Assembly: GCF_000211835.1 (NCBI RefSeq)
Contig: NZ_AEGR01000052.1
Coordinates: forward strand, 1 to 64,000
DNA length: 64,000 bases
Direction: 5' to 3'
Source of the DNA: Hylemonella gracilis ATCC 19624
Lineage (GTDB): Bacteria > Pseudomonadota > Gammaproteobacteria > Burkholderiales > Burkholderiaceae_C
Part shown: in pieces, positions 44,918 to 53,068 of the stretch
Position numbering within the stretch: the stretch's first letter is position 1
Layout: each line of letters opens with the position of its first letter
The notes under the pieces: generated by a model
Databases searched by the model: none
Told to the model about the DNA's origin: nothing
What the model saw: the letters and a program-made list of their open reading frames with translations, nothing else
Translations under genes and position numbers: made by a program

Positions 44918-46249
44918 GAGTTCGACGATGCACTCTCTGAGGTGATGGCTGCCGCCTTGCTGCGCGCTGGCGCGCATCTTGCGCACCTCGAAAACCTGGG
45001 TATTGGTGAAACCGATGGCGCGGGCCAGCTCCAACAGTATCGTCGGCACGTCGATCAGCACGCCGGCATACCTGGAGTCGCCGACCACCATCAACAGCTT
45101 CCCGCGAGCCGTCAGCAGCCGGTGTGACTCAAGCAGGACGCGCTCAAGATCCCGGAAGTAGCCCAACACCATTTCTGGGATTCGTGCGTCCCACAGCTCA
45201 TCTGCCTTGGCCTGCAGCTCCTTAAAAGCAATTTCCAACGTCGTGCTAGCGTTGGTAGGCTTGTGGGCCGTACGGTAGATCTGAACGTGTGAGTGGACCG
45301 TGGAGCGACGGAGCACCATGTTGTCGTTCGAGGAACCGAGGTAGCCCAAGGCCCATAGCTCGACGTTATAGATGTCGGTGTAGTCGAACGAGTTCGGGTA
45401 GGGCGGCGAGAAGACGATCAGGTCTGCGAGCGTTTTGATATTTTGTAGCTCAATACGGGAGTCACCGTGGATGACGTTGACGCTTGCAGCCGGTCGGCCT
45501 TCGAAGCGATGCACGTCTTCGAACGCAGTATTGAACTGCGTTTGAAACCGGGAGTCCAGCAACTCGGGCGTGGCCTGGGTCTCCTGCCAGTTGCGGCGGT
45601 ACCGCCGTCCTTTACCGTTGATGTAGACGTTGCTGCATTCGACGAGCACTGCCCCGAGAGCGACCCGGAAGAAAAGCTGCACGTCTGCATCTTGTACTTT
45701 ACGAATGCACTTCAGGTACTGAGACAGCCGCAGGGCAAACGCCTCGGAGAAGATCCACCGGTGCTTGTCCTTGGATTCGACGAACGTGGGTGGCAGGTGC
45801 TCAAGCAACTCTAGATCTGCCTTAGTGTGCGACAAGCTGCGGCGAAAGGCCTGAGCCGCCCCGATCAGCTTTTTCGCGCTGATGTTGGTGGTCTTGGCGC
45901 GGATGACATCAGCGAGGAAAGGGTTGACCTCGATGGTCGTCGCAGGAATACCCAGCAGTTGACACGTGATGGCCGTCGTTCCCGACCCCCCAAAGGGGTC
46001 GATCACGTGGTCAGGCAGAAAACCTAGTGTCTCAACCGCAGTGGTCACGAACGACGGCGAGAACGCTTCCTTGAAGTGGAACCAGCGTTGGAACGCTATG
46101 CGTTGCGCCGATTGATTGGTGGTTGCTGGTGGCGCATTCTTGGCTTCAGGAGTACTCAGCCAGCCGGCCGTCTCGTCGACTCTGAATGCAGGGGCGGCAG
46201 GGAAGTGTTCCTGCAGCGTCAGGAGGTAGCGGTCGGGTGGATTACGCAT
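44909..46249 (-). CDS. DNA methyltransferase (N4-cytosine/N6-adenine type)
   Basis: 446 residues. The SAM-binding motif I is DPFGGSGTT (84-92) and the catalytic motif IV is SPPY (281-284), in the order I then IV with about 190 residues between, where the target-recognition part may lie. SPPY is common in N4-cytosine enzymes but does not settle the base. I start at ATG 46249 (MRNPPDRYLL). It is convergent with the nuclease gene, the arrangement expected of a protective methylase. Confidence 0.87.
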   Translation of the reverse strand: MRNPPDRYLLTLQEHFPAAPAFRVDETAGWLSTPEAKNAPPATTNQSAQRIAFQRWFHFKEAFSPSFVTTAVETLGFLPDHVIDPFGGSGTTAITCQLLGIPATTIEVNPFLADVIRAKTTNISAKKLIGAAQAFRRSLSHTKADLELLEHLPPTFVESKDKHRWIFSEAFALRLSQYLKCIRKVQDADVQLFFRVALGAVLVECSNVYINGKGRRYRRNWQETQATPELLDSRFQTQFNTAFEDVHRFEGRPAASVNVIHGDSRIELQNIKTLADLIVFSPPYPNSFDYTDIYNVELWALGYLGSSNDNMVLRRSTVHSHVQIYRTAHKPTNASTTLEIAFKELQAKADELWDARIPEMVLGYFRDLERVLLESHRLLTARGKLLMVVGDSRYAGVLIDVPTILLELARAIGFTNTQVFEVRKMRASAQQGGSHHLRECIVELSR

Positions 46250-46283
46250 GCGGCAGCGACTATAAACTGAATGCCATTTTGAA

Positions 46284-46718
46284 ATGAAAACGGATCTCAA
46301 TGTTGGTGATCAGGTAAAAATCCTTTTCTCTTCCCCATATGTGCTGGCGGCAAACAGTCGTGTTTGGGCTGCTCTGGGCGTCGGATTCTTCTTGCGCAAG
46401 CGCAATTTAGCCTACGCCAACTCCGCAGCGCTGAGCGAGGTGCTGCGCGCGATCACCTTCTCGGATATCAAGATGCTGGTCTGCCTCGGGCAGACGTCGG
46501 TTAGAGGGAACGTTCTTCCAGCCTGCATTGTTTGCCGACGGTTTCATCCCGTCGTTTTGACGGCCGATCCGGACATAGGTGTGAAGCGCTCAACATCCTT
46601 GGAGATGATGCGAGTTCATACGATTTCAACCAACAGCGGCTACCGCTGCACAGCCGTCGTCCAACACGAGAGGTCCGGCTCAGGCTGGTTGCTGACTTTT
46701 AGATTCCGCGCCAAGTGA
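46284..46718 (+). CDS. Uncertain ORF divergent from the methyltransferase
   Basis: 144 codons starting MKTDLNVGDQVKILF, 34 bp from the methyltransferase start, so the two would share a very short promoter region. The first 60 residues read like protein, but the later part (CLGQTSVRGNVLPACIVCRR) does not suggest a family and no good ribosome-binding site is visible. It may be a small regulator, a decayed gene or chance. Confidence 0.3.
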   Translation: MKTDLNVGDQVKILFSSPYVLAANSRVWAALGVGFFLRKRNLAYANSAALSEVLRAITFSDIKMLVCLGQTSVRGNVLPACIVCRRFHPVVLTADPDIGVKRSTSLEMMRVHTISTNSGYRCTAVVQHERSGSGWLLTFRFRAK

Positions 46719-47171
46719 CCGCCGCGCGAAACCAGCCATTCACGTTCGACGAGCGCGTCGGTCCGCTGTACATCCGGAACCGGTCAACCATCGAGGTCTC
46801 GTCGCCAAATTGCGCGAGTGGCCGCTTGTGTCAGCCGATGAGTCGGCGCTCTGCGCCCATTGCCGTCTGCCAGTAGGAATACAAGCCGTCCTTCGTCAAC
46901 GTTTCTGGACCCCCATGAGCGGACTTTCACCTTGCCCTACCTTTGACAAAATGCACGGCGAATTTGCGCTTGCTTGAAACATCACGCTGTCACCGTCTGA
47001 TTGCTCACAGCGGCAAGCGTTCTGCAACGTCGTAAACTGATTGATGGGTATGCCTCGATCGCAAGCGCCACAGCCTACACTTCTCCACCCTTGCCCACTT
47101 GACCAACTCCTCGCGGCCTTTCTCTTTTAGTGCAGTGACGACCAAGCAAAGACTGATTGCACTGTTGGCAA
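46719..47171. other. 453-bp gap before the HNH gene
   Basis: No open frame with protein-like content was found on either strand. It probably contains remnants of older cargo and the promoter of the HNH gene. Confidence 0.4.
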
Positions 47172-48710
47172 ATGCCATCTACAAATTTGATTCCAAGTAT
47201 GCAAAGCAGCAAGAAGAAGTCGGATTCTCAAGGCGAAGACCGAGGGGCGCGCGAAAATTTTAGTTCGGCTACGCGCGCGAGTATCGCCAAGGCAGCGGGC
47301 GAAAAATGCTCCTTTCGTGGATGCTTGGCGCCGACAAGCACCGTTGCAGAGAAGTCGAATGGGAAGGCCGGCTCCACCGATATTGCGACGGCATCCCACA
47401 TTTATGCCGCGGCACCCGGTGGCCCCCGGCCGGCGCCGCCTGGCATGTCGCCCGAACAGATCAGGGACCAGTCCAACGGCATCTGGACGTGTGGGGTCTG
47501 CGCGGGCCGCATAGACAGAAGGGAGCCGGTCCCAAGCGCCGAAGACTTGATCGAGATGAAGCGCGTGCGTGAGACCGCGCAGAGGATGGCCGTGATGGAT
47601 CCTCAACTAAGTTTCGCGTCCAGCTACATCTCGCCGCGCGAATGGGATGAGGTCTTCTGGCAGCACTTGCCTGATCTGGACCCTGAGTCCATCCGCACCA
47701 AGCTTCTTGACCTTGCGGCAAAGTCCATTCTCCGCATCACAACAGGAGGGCCTAACCAGTCGTTACCGCATTTCCCGATCACGCCCTTGACCAGGGACAT
47801 CCGAGCCGGCTTCCATCGCCCGGCGAACGAGAGCGGGAACGAAGCCTTCATCGCTGGCCAAGCGAGCAAAGCACCTCCTATTTCGCTGCCGCATGTCGTC
47901 GCAGACGCTTCGGCAAAGCGAAGAGCGACGCAAATCTTTCGGGCCTGGGCACTGCGATACCCGGGCGGCGCCCAAAACGGGCTGATCCTCCACGTGAACG
48001 TACAGATTGGCGCGCGTAATCCAAAGACTGGCGAGGTCTCTTCCGCCTTCATCCAGGTCCTGGCCACAGGACATATCCAGAGCATGCATGCGGGCGAAAC
48101 TGGCGAGCAGCTCACGTTAAAGCTATGGGGGACTACGGACCGCATCAACGATCTTGAATGGAAGTTGGATGTTTCTCTTGACCAAGGAAAGATTGAGTCC
48201 ACGAGCACACTGCGCCGAATTCCATGGAGACTGTTTGATTCTTTCAAGAACGGCTTCCCCGATTTGCTCGAGGAGCTCGAACGCTACGAGTCCGTAGTTC
48301 GTCTGATCATGCAAGGCTGGGAGCCTGTCGGGTACGTCGATGTGAAAGCAGATTCCGACTCCTATGGAGACCAGATGCATCCGGATCCCTTTGACATCGA
48401 CCTACAGGTCGACCAGGCAACGCTTTCTGAGTCCCTACAGCGATGCCAAAAAATCCGCCTGGCGCTTGATCTTGAGCGGGTTTGGGGAGGCCGGATGTTC
48501 AGTTGGCGCGATGCCTACTTCGAAAAAAATCTGACACCTGAACTCATCTTGTGCGCGTCCAATGAACTGAAGGACCGGCATGTGCTGCGTCCTCGAGAAG
48601 GGGTGACCTCATTGACGGCCCTGATCCCGGAGCATGGTCGCGAAATCCACTTCAAAGTGAGTCCATTGGCGATTTACTTCGAGTACGCGCGTTCGTCTCG
48701 ACGGGCGTGA
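47172..48710 (+). CDS. HNH-endonuclease-like protein with long C-terminal domain
   Basis: 512 residues from ATG 47172 (ATG 47199 is possible). Residues about 30-135 form an HNH-like zinc module: ATRASIAKAAGEKCSFRGC (C46, C51), ASHIYAAAPGGPR (H76) and SNGIWTCGVCAGRID (N102, C107, C110). This module is common in defence-associated proteins. The 350-residue C-terminal part is unrecognised; it has a beta-rich middle and ends SPLAIYFEYARSSRRA. It is the last gene before the right transposon end and stands alone, so it could be a single-gene defence protein. Confidence 0.7.
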   Translation: MPSTNLIPSMQSSKKKSDSQGEDRGARENFSSATRASIAKAAGEKCSFRGCLAPTSTVAEKSNGKAGSTDIATASHIYAAAPGGPRPAPPGMSPEQIRDQSNGIWTCGVCAGRIDRREPVPSAEDLIEMKRVRETAQRMAVMDPQLSFASSYISPREWDEVFWQHLPDLDPESIRTKLLDLAAKSILRITTGGPNQSLPHFPITPLTRDIRAGFHRPANESGNEAFIAGQASKAPPISLPHVVADASAKRRATQIFRAWALRYPGGAQNGLILHVNVQIGARNPKTGEVSSAFIQVLATGHIQSMHAGETGEQLTLKLWGTTDRINDLEWKLDVSLDQGKIESTSTLRRIPWRLFDSFKNGFPDLLEELERYESVVRLIMQGWEPVGYVDVKADSDSYGDQMHPDPFDIDLQVDQATLSESLQRCQKIRLALDLERVWGGRMFSWRDAYFEKNLTPELILCASNELKDRHVLRPREGVTSLTALIPEHGREIHFKVSPLAIYFEYARSSRRA

Positions 48711-49178
48711 ATCCAAGGTTGCTAAGGATAGGGCTTGGGTCAGCAACGAGCTGCACGGTTCTGCTAGGTCTAATCGCTTGATGACCACTCAAAAGCGAAT
48801 CTCGGCGTAGGGCGCGCAGTGCCCATTCGCCCGAGCTGACCGCGGACCTTGAAGCGCCAGATTCTCAAGATGGTCGAGCGACGATGGCCGGGATGACCGG
48901 AGCGCTCTGCAGTGCGGCCGTTCGAACCTCCCGTGCTACGGAAACCGCAGCGACCGCAGTCTGGCCCAGACCACACGTTCGCTTTCGAGGCGGCAACGGC
49001 TCCAACCGCTGCTGACCCGTCCGCTGCCGCTGACCTCGATCATTCAGCGGCTCCGACTGTCACCGGAACTACAGCCTAAGTCAGGAGTGCTACCTTGGTC
49101 GAACAGAAATGCAAAATATGGCCGTTCGGCGAATAAAGCATAAGCTGTCCAAGTGGCCACTTTATGCTTAACGGCACA
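48711..49178. repeat. Right transposon end region
   Basis: No supported gene. Reading inward from 49178 on the minus strand the terminus is TGTGCCG, followed by GCATAAAGTGGCCACTT and an inverted partner CTTATGCTTTA (AAGCATAA/TTATGCTT at 49136-49143 and 49162-49169). A perfect 12-bp palindrome AAGTGGCCACTT spans 49151-49162. A second GGCCA copy is near 49120. These resemble the left-end repeats and are candidate transposase-binding sites. Confidence 0.6.
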
Positions 49179-49207
49179 GTCAGTGATGGATTCGTTGACG
49201 CCTGCAC

Positions 49208-49297
49208 TGGCGGAAGCGGTGAGATTCGAACTCACGGATGGCTCACACCATCGCCGGTTTTCAAGACCGGTGCCTTAAACCGCTCGGCCACGCTTCC
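49208..49297 (-). tRNA. tRNA-Ser (anticodon UGA)
   Basis: The minus strand gives a 90-nt serine tRNA beginning GGAAGCGTGGCCGAG, with anticodon loop TCTTGAAAA (anticodon TGA), an extended variable arm of class II type, T-loop GTTCGAATC and an encoded CCA end. The acceptor stem GGAAGCG pairs with CGCTTCC. Its 3' end faces the transposon, which begins 29 bp beyond. Confidence 0.95.
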
Positions 49298-49351
49298 TGT
49301 TCGGTGCGGCCCGCGCATGTGGCGCGCGGGCGCGGATGAAGAGCCGCAATT

Positions 49352-51058
49352 CTACGCGGCGGCGGCCTTGCCGCCGGCGGGCGCCGCCGCGGGGGTGTTC
49401 TTTTTTTCCGGCGTGGCGTTGATGGTGATGCCGCCGGGCGGGCGGGCGTTCTCCGCCGCGCCCAGGGCGGGGCGCTGGCCGGGGCCGCCGTACTTGGCGC
49501 GCCATTCGTTGATGGCTTCAAGTTGCGCCGTGGCGTCGGGGATTTGCTGGTCGTACTTGTGCAGCACCAGCAGCGCGGTGCTGACCAGGCGGGCGTTGAG
49601 CGTGGCGCGTCCGCTCTCCATCAGCTGCCGGAGGGCGCCGCTGGGATCGCCGTTCATGCCCAGCTTGACGGCGCTTTCGATCAGCTTGATGGGGCGCTCG
49701 CCCGCGAAGCGCAGGCGCTCCGCGTAGGGCAGGTGGGTGCGCGCCGCGCCAGACAGCAACTCGTTCATGGAGCGGCCGCTCACGAAGCGTTCGGCCAGGG
49801 TGTCGAGCACGGGCAGGAAGTCGTCCAGGTCCAGGCCGAGCGATAGGGTGCGCGAGGCCAGGTTGGACATCAGGACGATGAGGTCGGCGGCGAGTTCGAT
49901 GTCGAAGTCAGGTTCGCGCACCTGCTTGGCCAGGTCACGCGCGTAGTTGGCGGCGCGGCCGAATTCCTTGTCCAGGATGTCGCGCAACGCGCCCAGGATG
50001 CCTTCCATGCTGCGCACGCGGGCGCCGTATTCGTCCTCGCGCAGGGTGAGCTTGGCCAGGTCCTCGCGGCAGCGCTGCAGGGCGCGGCGGTCGTCCGACT
50101 GCATGGCGATGAAGCCCAGCAGCATCAGCGTCTGCGGGTCGAACATCTTGGAGCCCAGGCCCTGGCGCGCGCTCTGGCTCAGGATCTTCTGCGCTTCCTC
50201 GTACTCGCCCCTGTAGTAATAGAGATGCCCCAGGCTTTGCAGCCGCGTGATGGAGTAAGGCGTGACGGCGCAGGCCAGCTTGTAGGCGGCCAGCGCTTGC
50301 TCGTGGTTGCCCAGCTCGAACTGGGCGCGGCCCAGCACGTCGTAAGCGTCGGCGTACTGCGGCTCCTCACCAATCAGTGCCTCCAGCGTGCCGACGGCGC
50401 GCTGGGTTTCGTTCATGCCGATCTGCGCGCGGGCCACGCCCAGCTTGGCCCAGGGCAGGGTCTTGGCCTCGATCACCGCTTCGTACATGCGCTGGGCTTC
50501 GTCGTAGCGTTGCAGGCGGATCAGCAGTTCCGCGCCGATGCGCGCGGCGTAGAGCCAGTACGGCTCTTTGGCTTGGAAGCGCGCCAGGCAGAGTTCGGCG
50601 GCTTTTTCGTAGTTCTCGGTGGAGATGGCCGAGAAGATGCCGTTGAGCGCGGCCTTGCGCTGGCGTGCCTGTTCCAGGCGATCCGCCAGACGGGCGGCGG
50701 TGTGGGGTTTGATGAGGTAGCCGTCGAGCGCGGATTCGGCCGCCTCGGCCACCTTGGTGTAGCTGGCCTCGCTGGTGACCATGATGAAGATGGTCGAGAA
50801 GGGCAGGATTTGGTTGCGCCGCAGCTCGTCCAGGAAGTCTTGGCCCGAGGGCGTGCCGGGTTGGAAGTGCTGCTCGCACAGCACGATGTCGAACTTGCGG
50901 TTCTCCAGCATGCGCCGCGCCTCGGCCGTGCGCATGGTCTGCTCGACCGTGCCGACCCCGAACTCTCGCAACTGGTTGACCAGGATGGCGCGCGAACCGG
51001 GGTTGCTGTCGATGACCAGCGCGAGCAGGTCGGAGAGGTCTTCGTCTTCTAATGCCAT
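49352..51058 (-). CDS. Receiver-like/TPR protein, paralogue 1
   Basis: 568 residues. Residues 10-130 form a CheY-like receiver, followed by about 350 residues of TPR repeats (AKLGVARAQIGMNETQRAVG, YADAYDVLGRAQFELGNHEQ, LQSLGHLYYYRGEYEEA). The phosphoacceptor position is Glu (FDIVLCE62Q) instead of Asp, while YLIKPH lysine and TSEAS remain. This suggests a receiver fixed in one state or used only for binding. The start is ATG 51058 (MALEDEDLS), shared with paralogue 2. No output domain is visible. Confidence 0.85.
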   Translation of the reverse strand: MALEDEDLSDLLALVIDSNPGSRAILVNQLREFGVGTVEQTMRTAEARRMLENRKFDIVLCEQHFQPGTPSGQDFLDELRRNQILPFSTIFIMVTSEASYTKVAEAAESALDGYLIKPHTAARLADRLEQARQRKAALNGIFSAISTENYEKAAELCLARFQAKEPYWLYAARIGAELLIRLQRYDEAQRMYEAVIEAKTLPWAKLGVARAQIGMNETQRAVGTLEALIGEEPQYADAYDVLGRAQFELGNHEQALAAYKLACAVTPYSITRLQSLGHLYYYRGEYEEAQKILSQSARQGLGSKMFDPQTLMLLGFIAMQSDDRRALQRCREDLAKLTLREDEYGARVRSMEGILGALRDILDKEFGRAANYARDLAKQVREPDFDIELAADLIVLMSNLASRTLSLGLDLDDFLPVLDTLAERFVSGRSMNELLSGAARTHLPYAERLRFAGERPIKLIESAVKLGMNGDPSGALRQLMESGRATLNARLVSTALLVLHKYDQQIPDATAQLEAINEWRAKYGGPGQRPALGAAENARPPGGITINATPEKKNTPAAAPAGGKAAAA

Positions 51059-51339
51059 GAACCGCTTTCCTTGTGCCCCGCGGCCGCTGATGCGAGCGGG
51101 CTTGCGGGGCGGCCCGTCATGATAGCCGTGGGGGCATGCGCCTTGCCGGCGATGCGGCGTTTGTGCCGCCGGATTCCGGTAGCGTCGCGGCAAGCTTGGT
51201 AAGGAAATGTAGGCCCGAGCCGGGCCGGGCGTCCGCCGCTCCACGCACTTGAGTCTTCATGTCCGGCCACCCACCGTTCTCTGGCCTGTGCCTGGCTGTA
51301 CGCACTCAGCCTGTTTGCTTGCGGTATTTTTCATTAATG

Positions 51340-51363
51340 AGTACATTTAAAACGTTTTGTACT
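51340..51363. promoter_or_regulatory. Dyad operator of hipBA
   Basis: AGTACA (51340-51345) and TGTACT (51358-51363) form an inverted repeat across 12 AT-rich bases, ending 10 bp before the hipB start. HipB-type antitoxins bind such dyads to autorepress the operon. Confidence 0.6.
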
Positions 51364-51373
51364 GTTCAATGAC

Positions 51374-51724
51374 ATGGCGAAATCATCAGAGCACCATGAC
51401 TTCCTGCCGCCCGAGGCTCGCGTGGCCTTGGAGCGCCTGGGCGAGCATCTGGCGCTGGCCCGCAAGCGCCGACGCGAGCCGCTGCGCGCCTGGGCGGCTC
51501 GGCTGGGGGTGTCGGTCAGCACCGTGACCCGCCTGGAAAAAGGCGATCCGGGCGTGGGCATGGGCGTCTACGCGGCGGCCTTGTGGCTGGTGGGGCGGGT
51601 GCAAGCTTTGCCCGAGCTGGCCGACCCGGCGCTGGACCAGGGCGCGCTGCTGATCAGCATCCGCGAAGCCGAGGGCCGTTCACGCAGGCGCGCGCGTGCG
51701 GCGAACCAGGAGTCCGCGTCATGA
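51374..51724 (+). CDS. hipB: HipB-like XRE antitoxin
   Basis: 116 residues. An XRE helix-turn-helix is seen in LGEHLALARKRRREPLRAWA and RLGVSVSTVTRLEKGDPGVG. HipB neutralises HipA and represses the operon. Its stop overlaps the hipA ATG by 4 bp (ATGA). The C-terminal tail is basic (RSRRRARAANQ). Confidence 0.85.
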   Translation: MAKSSEHHDFLPPEARVALERLGEHLALARKRRREPLRAWAARLGVSVSTVTRLEKGDPGVGMGVYAAALWLVGRVQALPELADPALDQGALLISIREAEGRSRRRARAANQESAS

Positions 51725-52983
51725 GCCCCGTGCCCTACACCCCGCGCGATGAACTGTTCCTGTGGTGGTTGGCCGACCCGGCCCAGCCGCGTTTGGTCGG
51801 CCGCTTGCGCCTGGTGCGGCGCACGGCCGGGCACCCCGGCGGGGTCTCGCTGGAGTACGACCCGGCCTGGCTGGCCGAGGGCCTGGCGCTGAGCGAGGAC
51901 TTGCCGCTGCGCCCCGGCGAATTCCTGCCGGTGGAGAACGACGCGGCGGCAGGCGCGGTGGACGATGCGCGGCCCGACCGCTGGGGCGAGCGCGTCATCC
52001 GCCACCTGTACAAGCCGACGCGCCTGTCCACGCTCGAGTACCTGTACTTCGCGGGCGACGAACGCTTTGGCGCGCTGGGGGTTTCCAGCTCGGCGCAGCG
52101 TTACGAGCCGCAGCCGCGGGCGGTGCTGCCCGTGGTGGGCGACGTGCCGGCGCTCTACGAGCTGGTGCGCCGCATCGAGGCGGGCGAGCCTGTGGACGAC
52201 GCCTTGCAACGCCTGGTCGCGCCGGGCACGACGCTGGGCGGCGCCCGGCCCAAGGCGCAAATCGAGATCGACGGCCATCCCTGGGTGCTCAAGTTCGCCG
52301 ACGCGGGGGACCCGAACGACAGCCCGCTGATCGAGCACGCGGCGATGACCTTGGCGACCCGCGCCGGCATCACGGTCTGCGAGACGCGCCCCATCCCCTT
52401 GGTCGATGGCCATGCGGTGGCGGTGCGCCGCTTTGACCGCGCGGGTGCCGGCCATGGTGGCCGGCGCCTGCACGCGCTCTCGGCCCATGTGGCCTTGCGC
52501 GCCGCGGCCAGCGACGGGGGTTACCCGGAACTGGCCCTGCTATTGCGCCGCCGTGGAGACCCCACGCAGATCGCCGCCAACGGCGCCCAGGTGTTTCGCC
52601 GCATGGTCTTCAATGTGCTGATCGACAACACCGACGACCACGAGAAGAACCACGCCCTGCTGGTCCAAGGCCGCAGCTACGCCCTGGCCCCGGCCTACGA
52701 CGTGCTGCCCGCGGGCCAGGCCTTGGGCTACCAGCAGTTCCGCGTCGGCGCCCAAGGCCTGGACGCCAGCGCGGAGAACCTCTTGTCGGAGCCCGCCGCC
52801 TTTGGTTTGCGCCGACCCCAGGCGCAGGCCCTGGCCCGTGAGGTGGCCGAGGTGGTGGAGGGTTGGCAGACGCATTTCGCGGCCTGCGGCGTCAGCGCGG
52901 GCGACCTTGGGCGCTTGGCCGAGCAGATCGACCGGCCCTACCTGCTGGGCGAGCGGCGGGCCTTGCTGAGGGAAAGTGCGTGA
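51721..52983 (+). CDS. hipA: HipA-type serine/threonine kinase toxin
   Basis: 420 residues, normal HipA length. The Gly/Lys loop GTTLGGARPKAQ, ATP-lysine strand WVLKFAD, catalytic IDNTDDHEKNHAL and Mg site LAPAYDVLP are all present, so it should be active. HipA of E. coli phosphorylates glutamyl-tRNA synthetase; other families have other targets, so the target here is unknown. It starts at ATG 51721 overlapping hipB and is convergent with the second receiver-TPR gene. Confidence 0.92.
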   Translation: MSPVPYTPRDELFLWWLADPAQPRLVGRLRLVRRTAGHPGGVSLEYDPAWLAEGLALSEDLPLRPGEFLPVENDAAAGAVDDARPDRWGERVIRHLYKPTRLSTLEYLYFAGDERFGALGVSSSAQRYEPQPRAVLPVVGDVPALYELVRRIEAGEPVDDALQRLVAPGTTLGGARPKAQIEIDGHPWVLKFADAGDPNDSPLIEHAAMTLATRAGITVCETRPIPLVDGHAVAVRRFDRAGAGHGGRRLHALSAHVALRAAASDGGYPELALLLRRRGDPTQIAANGAQVFRRMVFNVLIDNTDDHEKNHALLVQGRSYALAPAYDVLPAGQALGYQQFRVGAQGLDASAENLLSEPAAFGLRRPQAQALAREVAEVVEGWQTHFAACGVSAGDLGRLAEQIDRPYLLGERRALLRESA

Positions 52984-53068
52984 AGACGTGCCGGTGTGAC
53001 GGCGTGAGCACGTCAGGGCGTGAAAGCGCAGGCGAAACCGTGGCCTCGCGCTCACGAGGCGCGGCGCT

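Larger units (their letters stand above)
29835..49178. mobile_element. Tn7-like transposon with TnsAB fusion, inserted beside tRNA-Ser
   Basis: The 19,344-bp unit begins TGTGCCG and ends CGGCACA. Aligned without gaps, the first 25 bases of the two ends agree at 18 positions, including two identical blocks, TGTGCCG (1-7) and TGGCCA (20-25). The TGT...ACA ends suit Tn7-type elements. GTCA directly abuts both ends (29831-29834 and 49179-49182); Tn7 itself makes 5-bp duplications, so this may be a slightly decayed one. The right end is 29 bp from the tRNA-Ser 3' end. The core is tnsAB, tnsC and tniQ, with cargo on both sides. Confidence 0.8.

Noticed and set aside
48770-49180. Small ORFs before tRNA-Ser
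   Set aside because: They lack ribosome-binding sites and motifs and overlap the repeated transposon end.
49179-49297. tRNA-integrating genomic island with a tyrosine integrase
   Set aside because: No integrase gene is present and the tRNA 3' end is not duplicated at the other boundary; the tRNA is intact and 29 bp from the element.
51374-52983. hipBA as transposon cargo
   Set aside because: It lies outside the right end, on the far side of tRNA-Ser, and shares the high GC of the chromosome.
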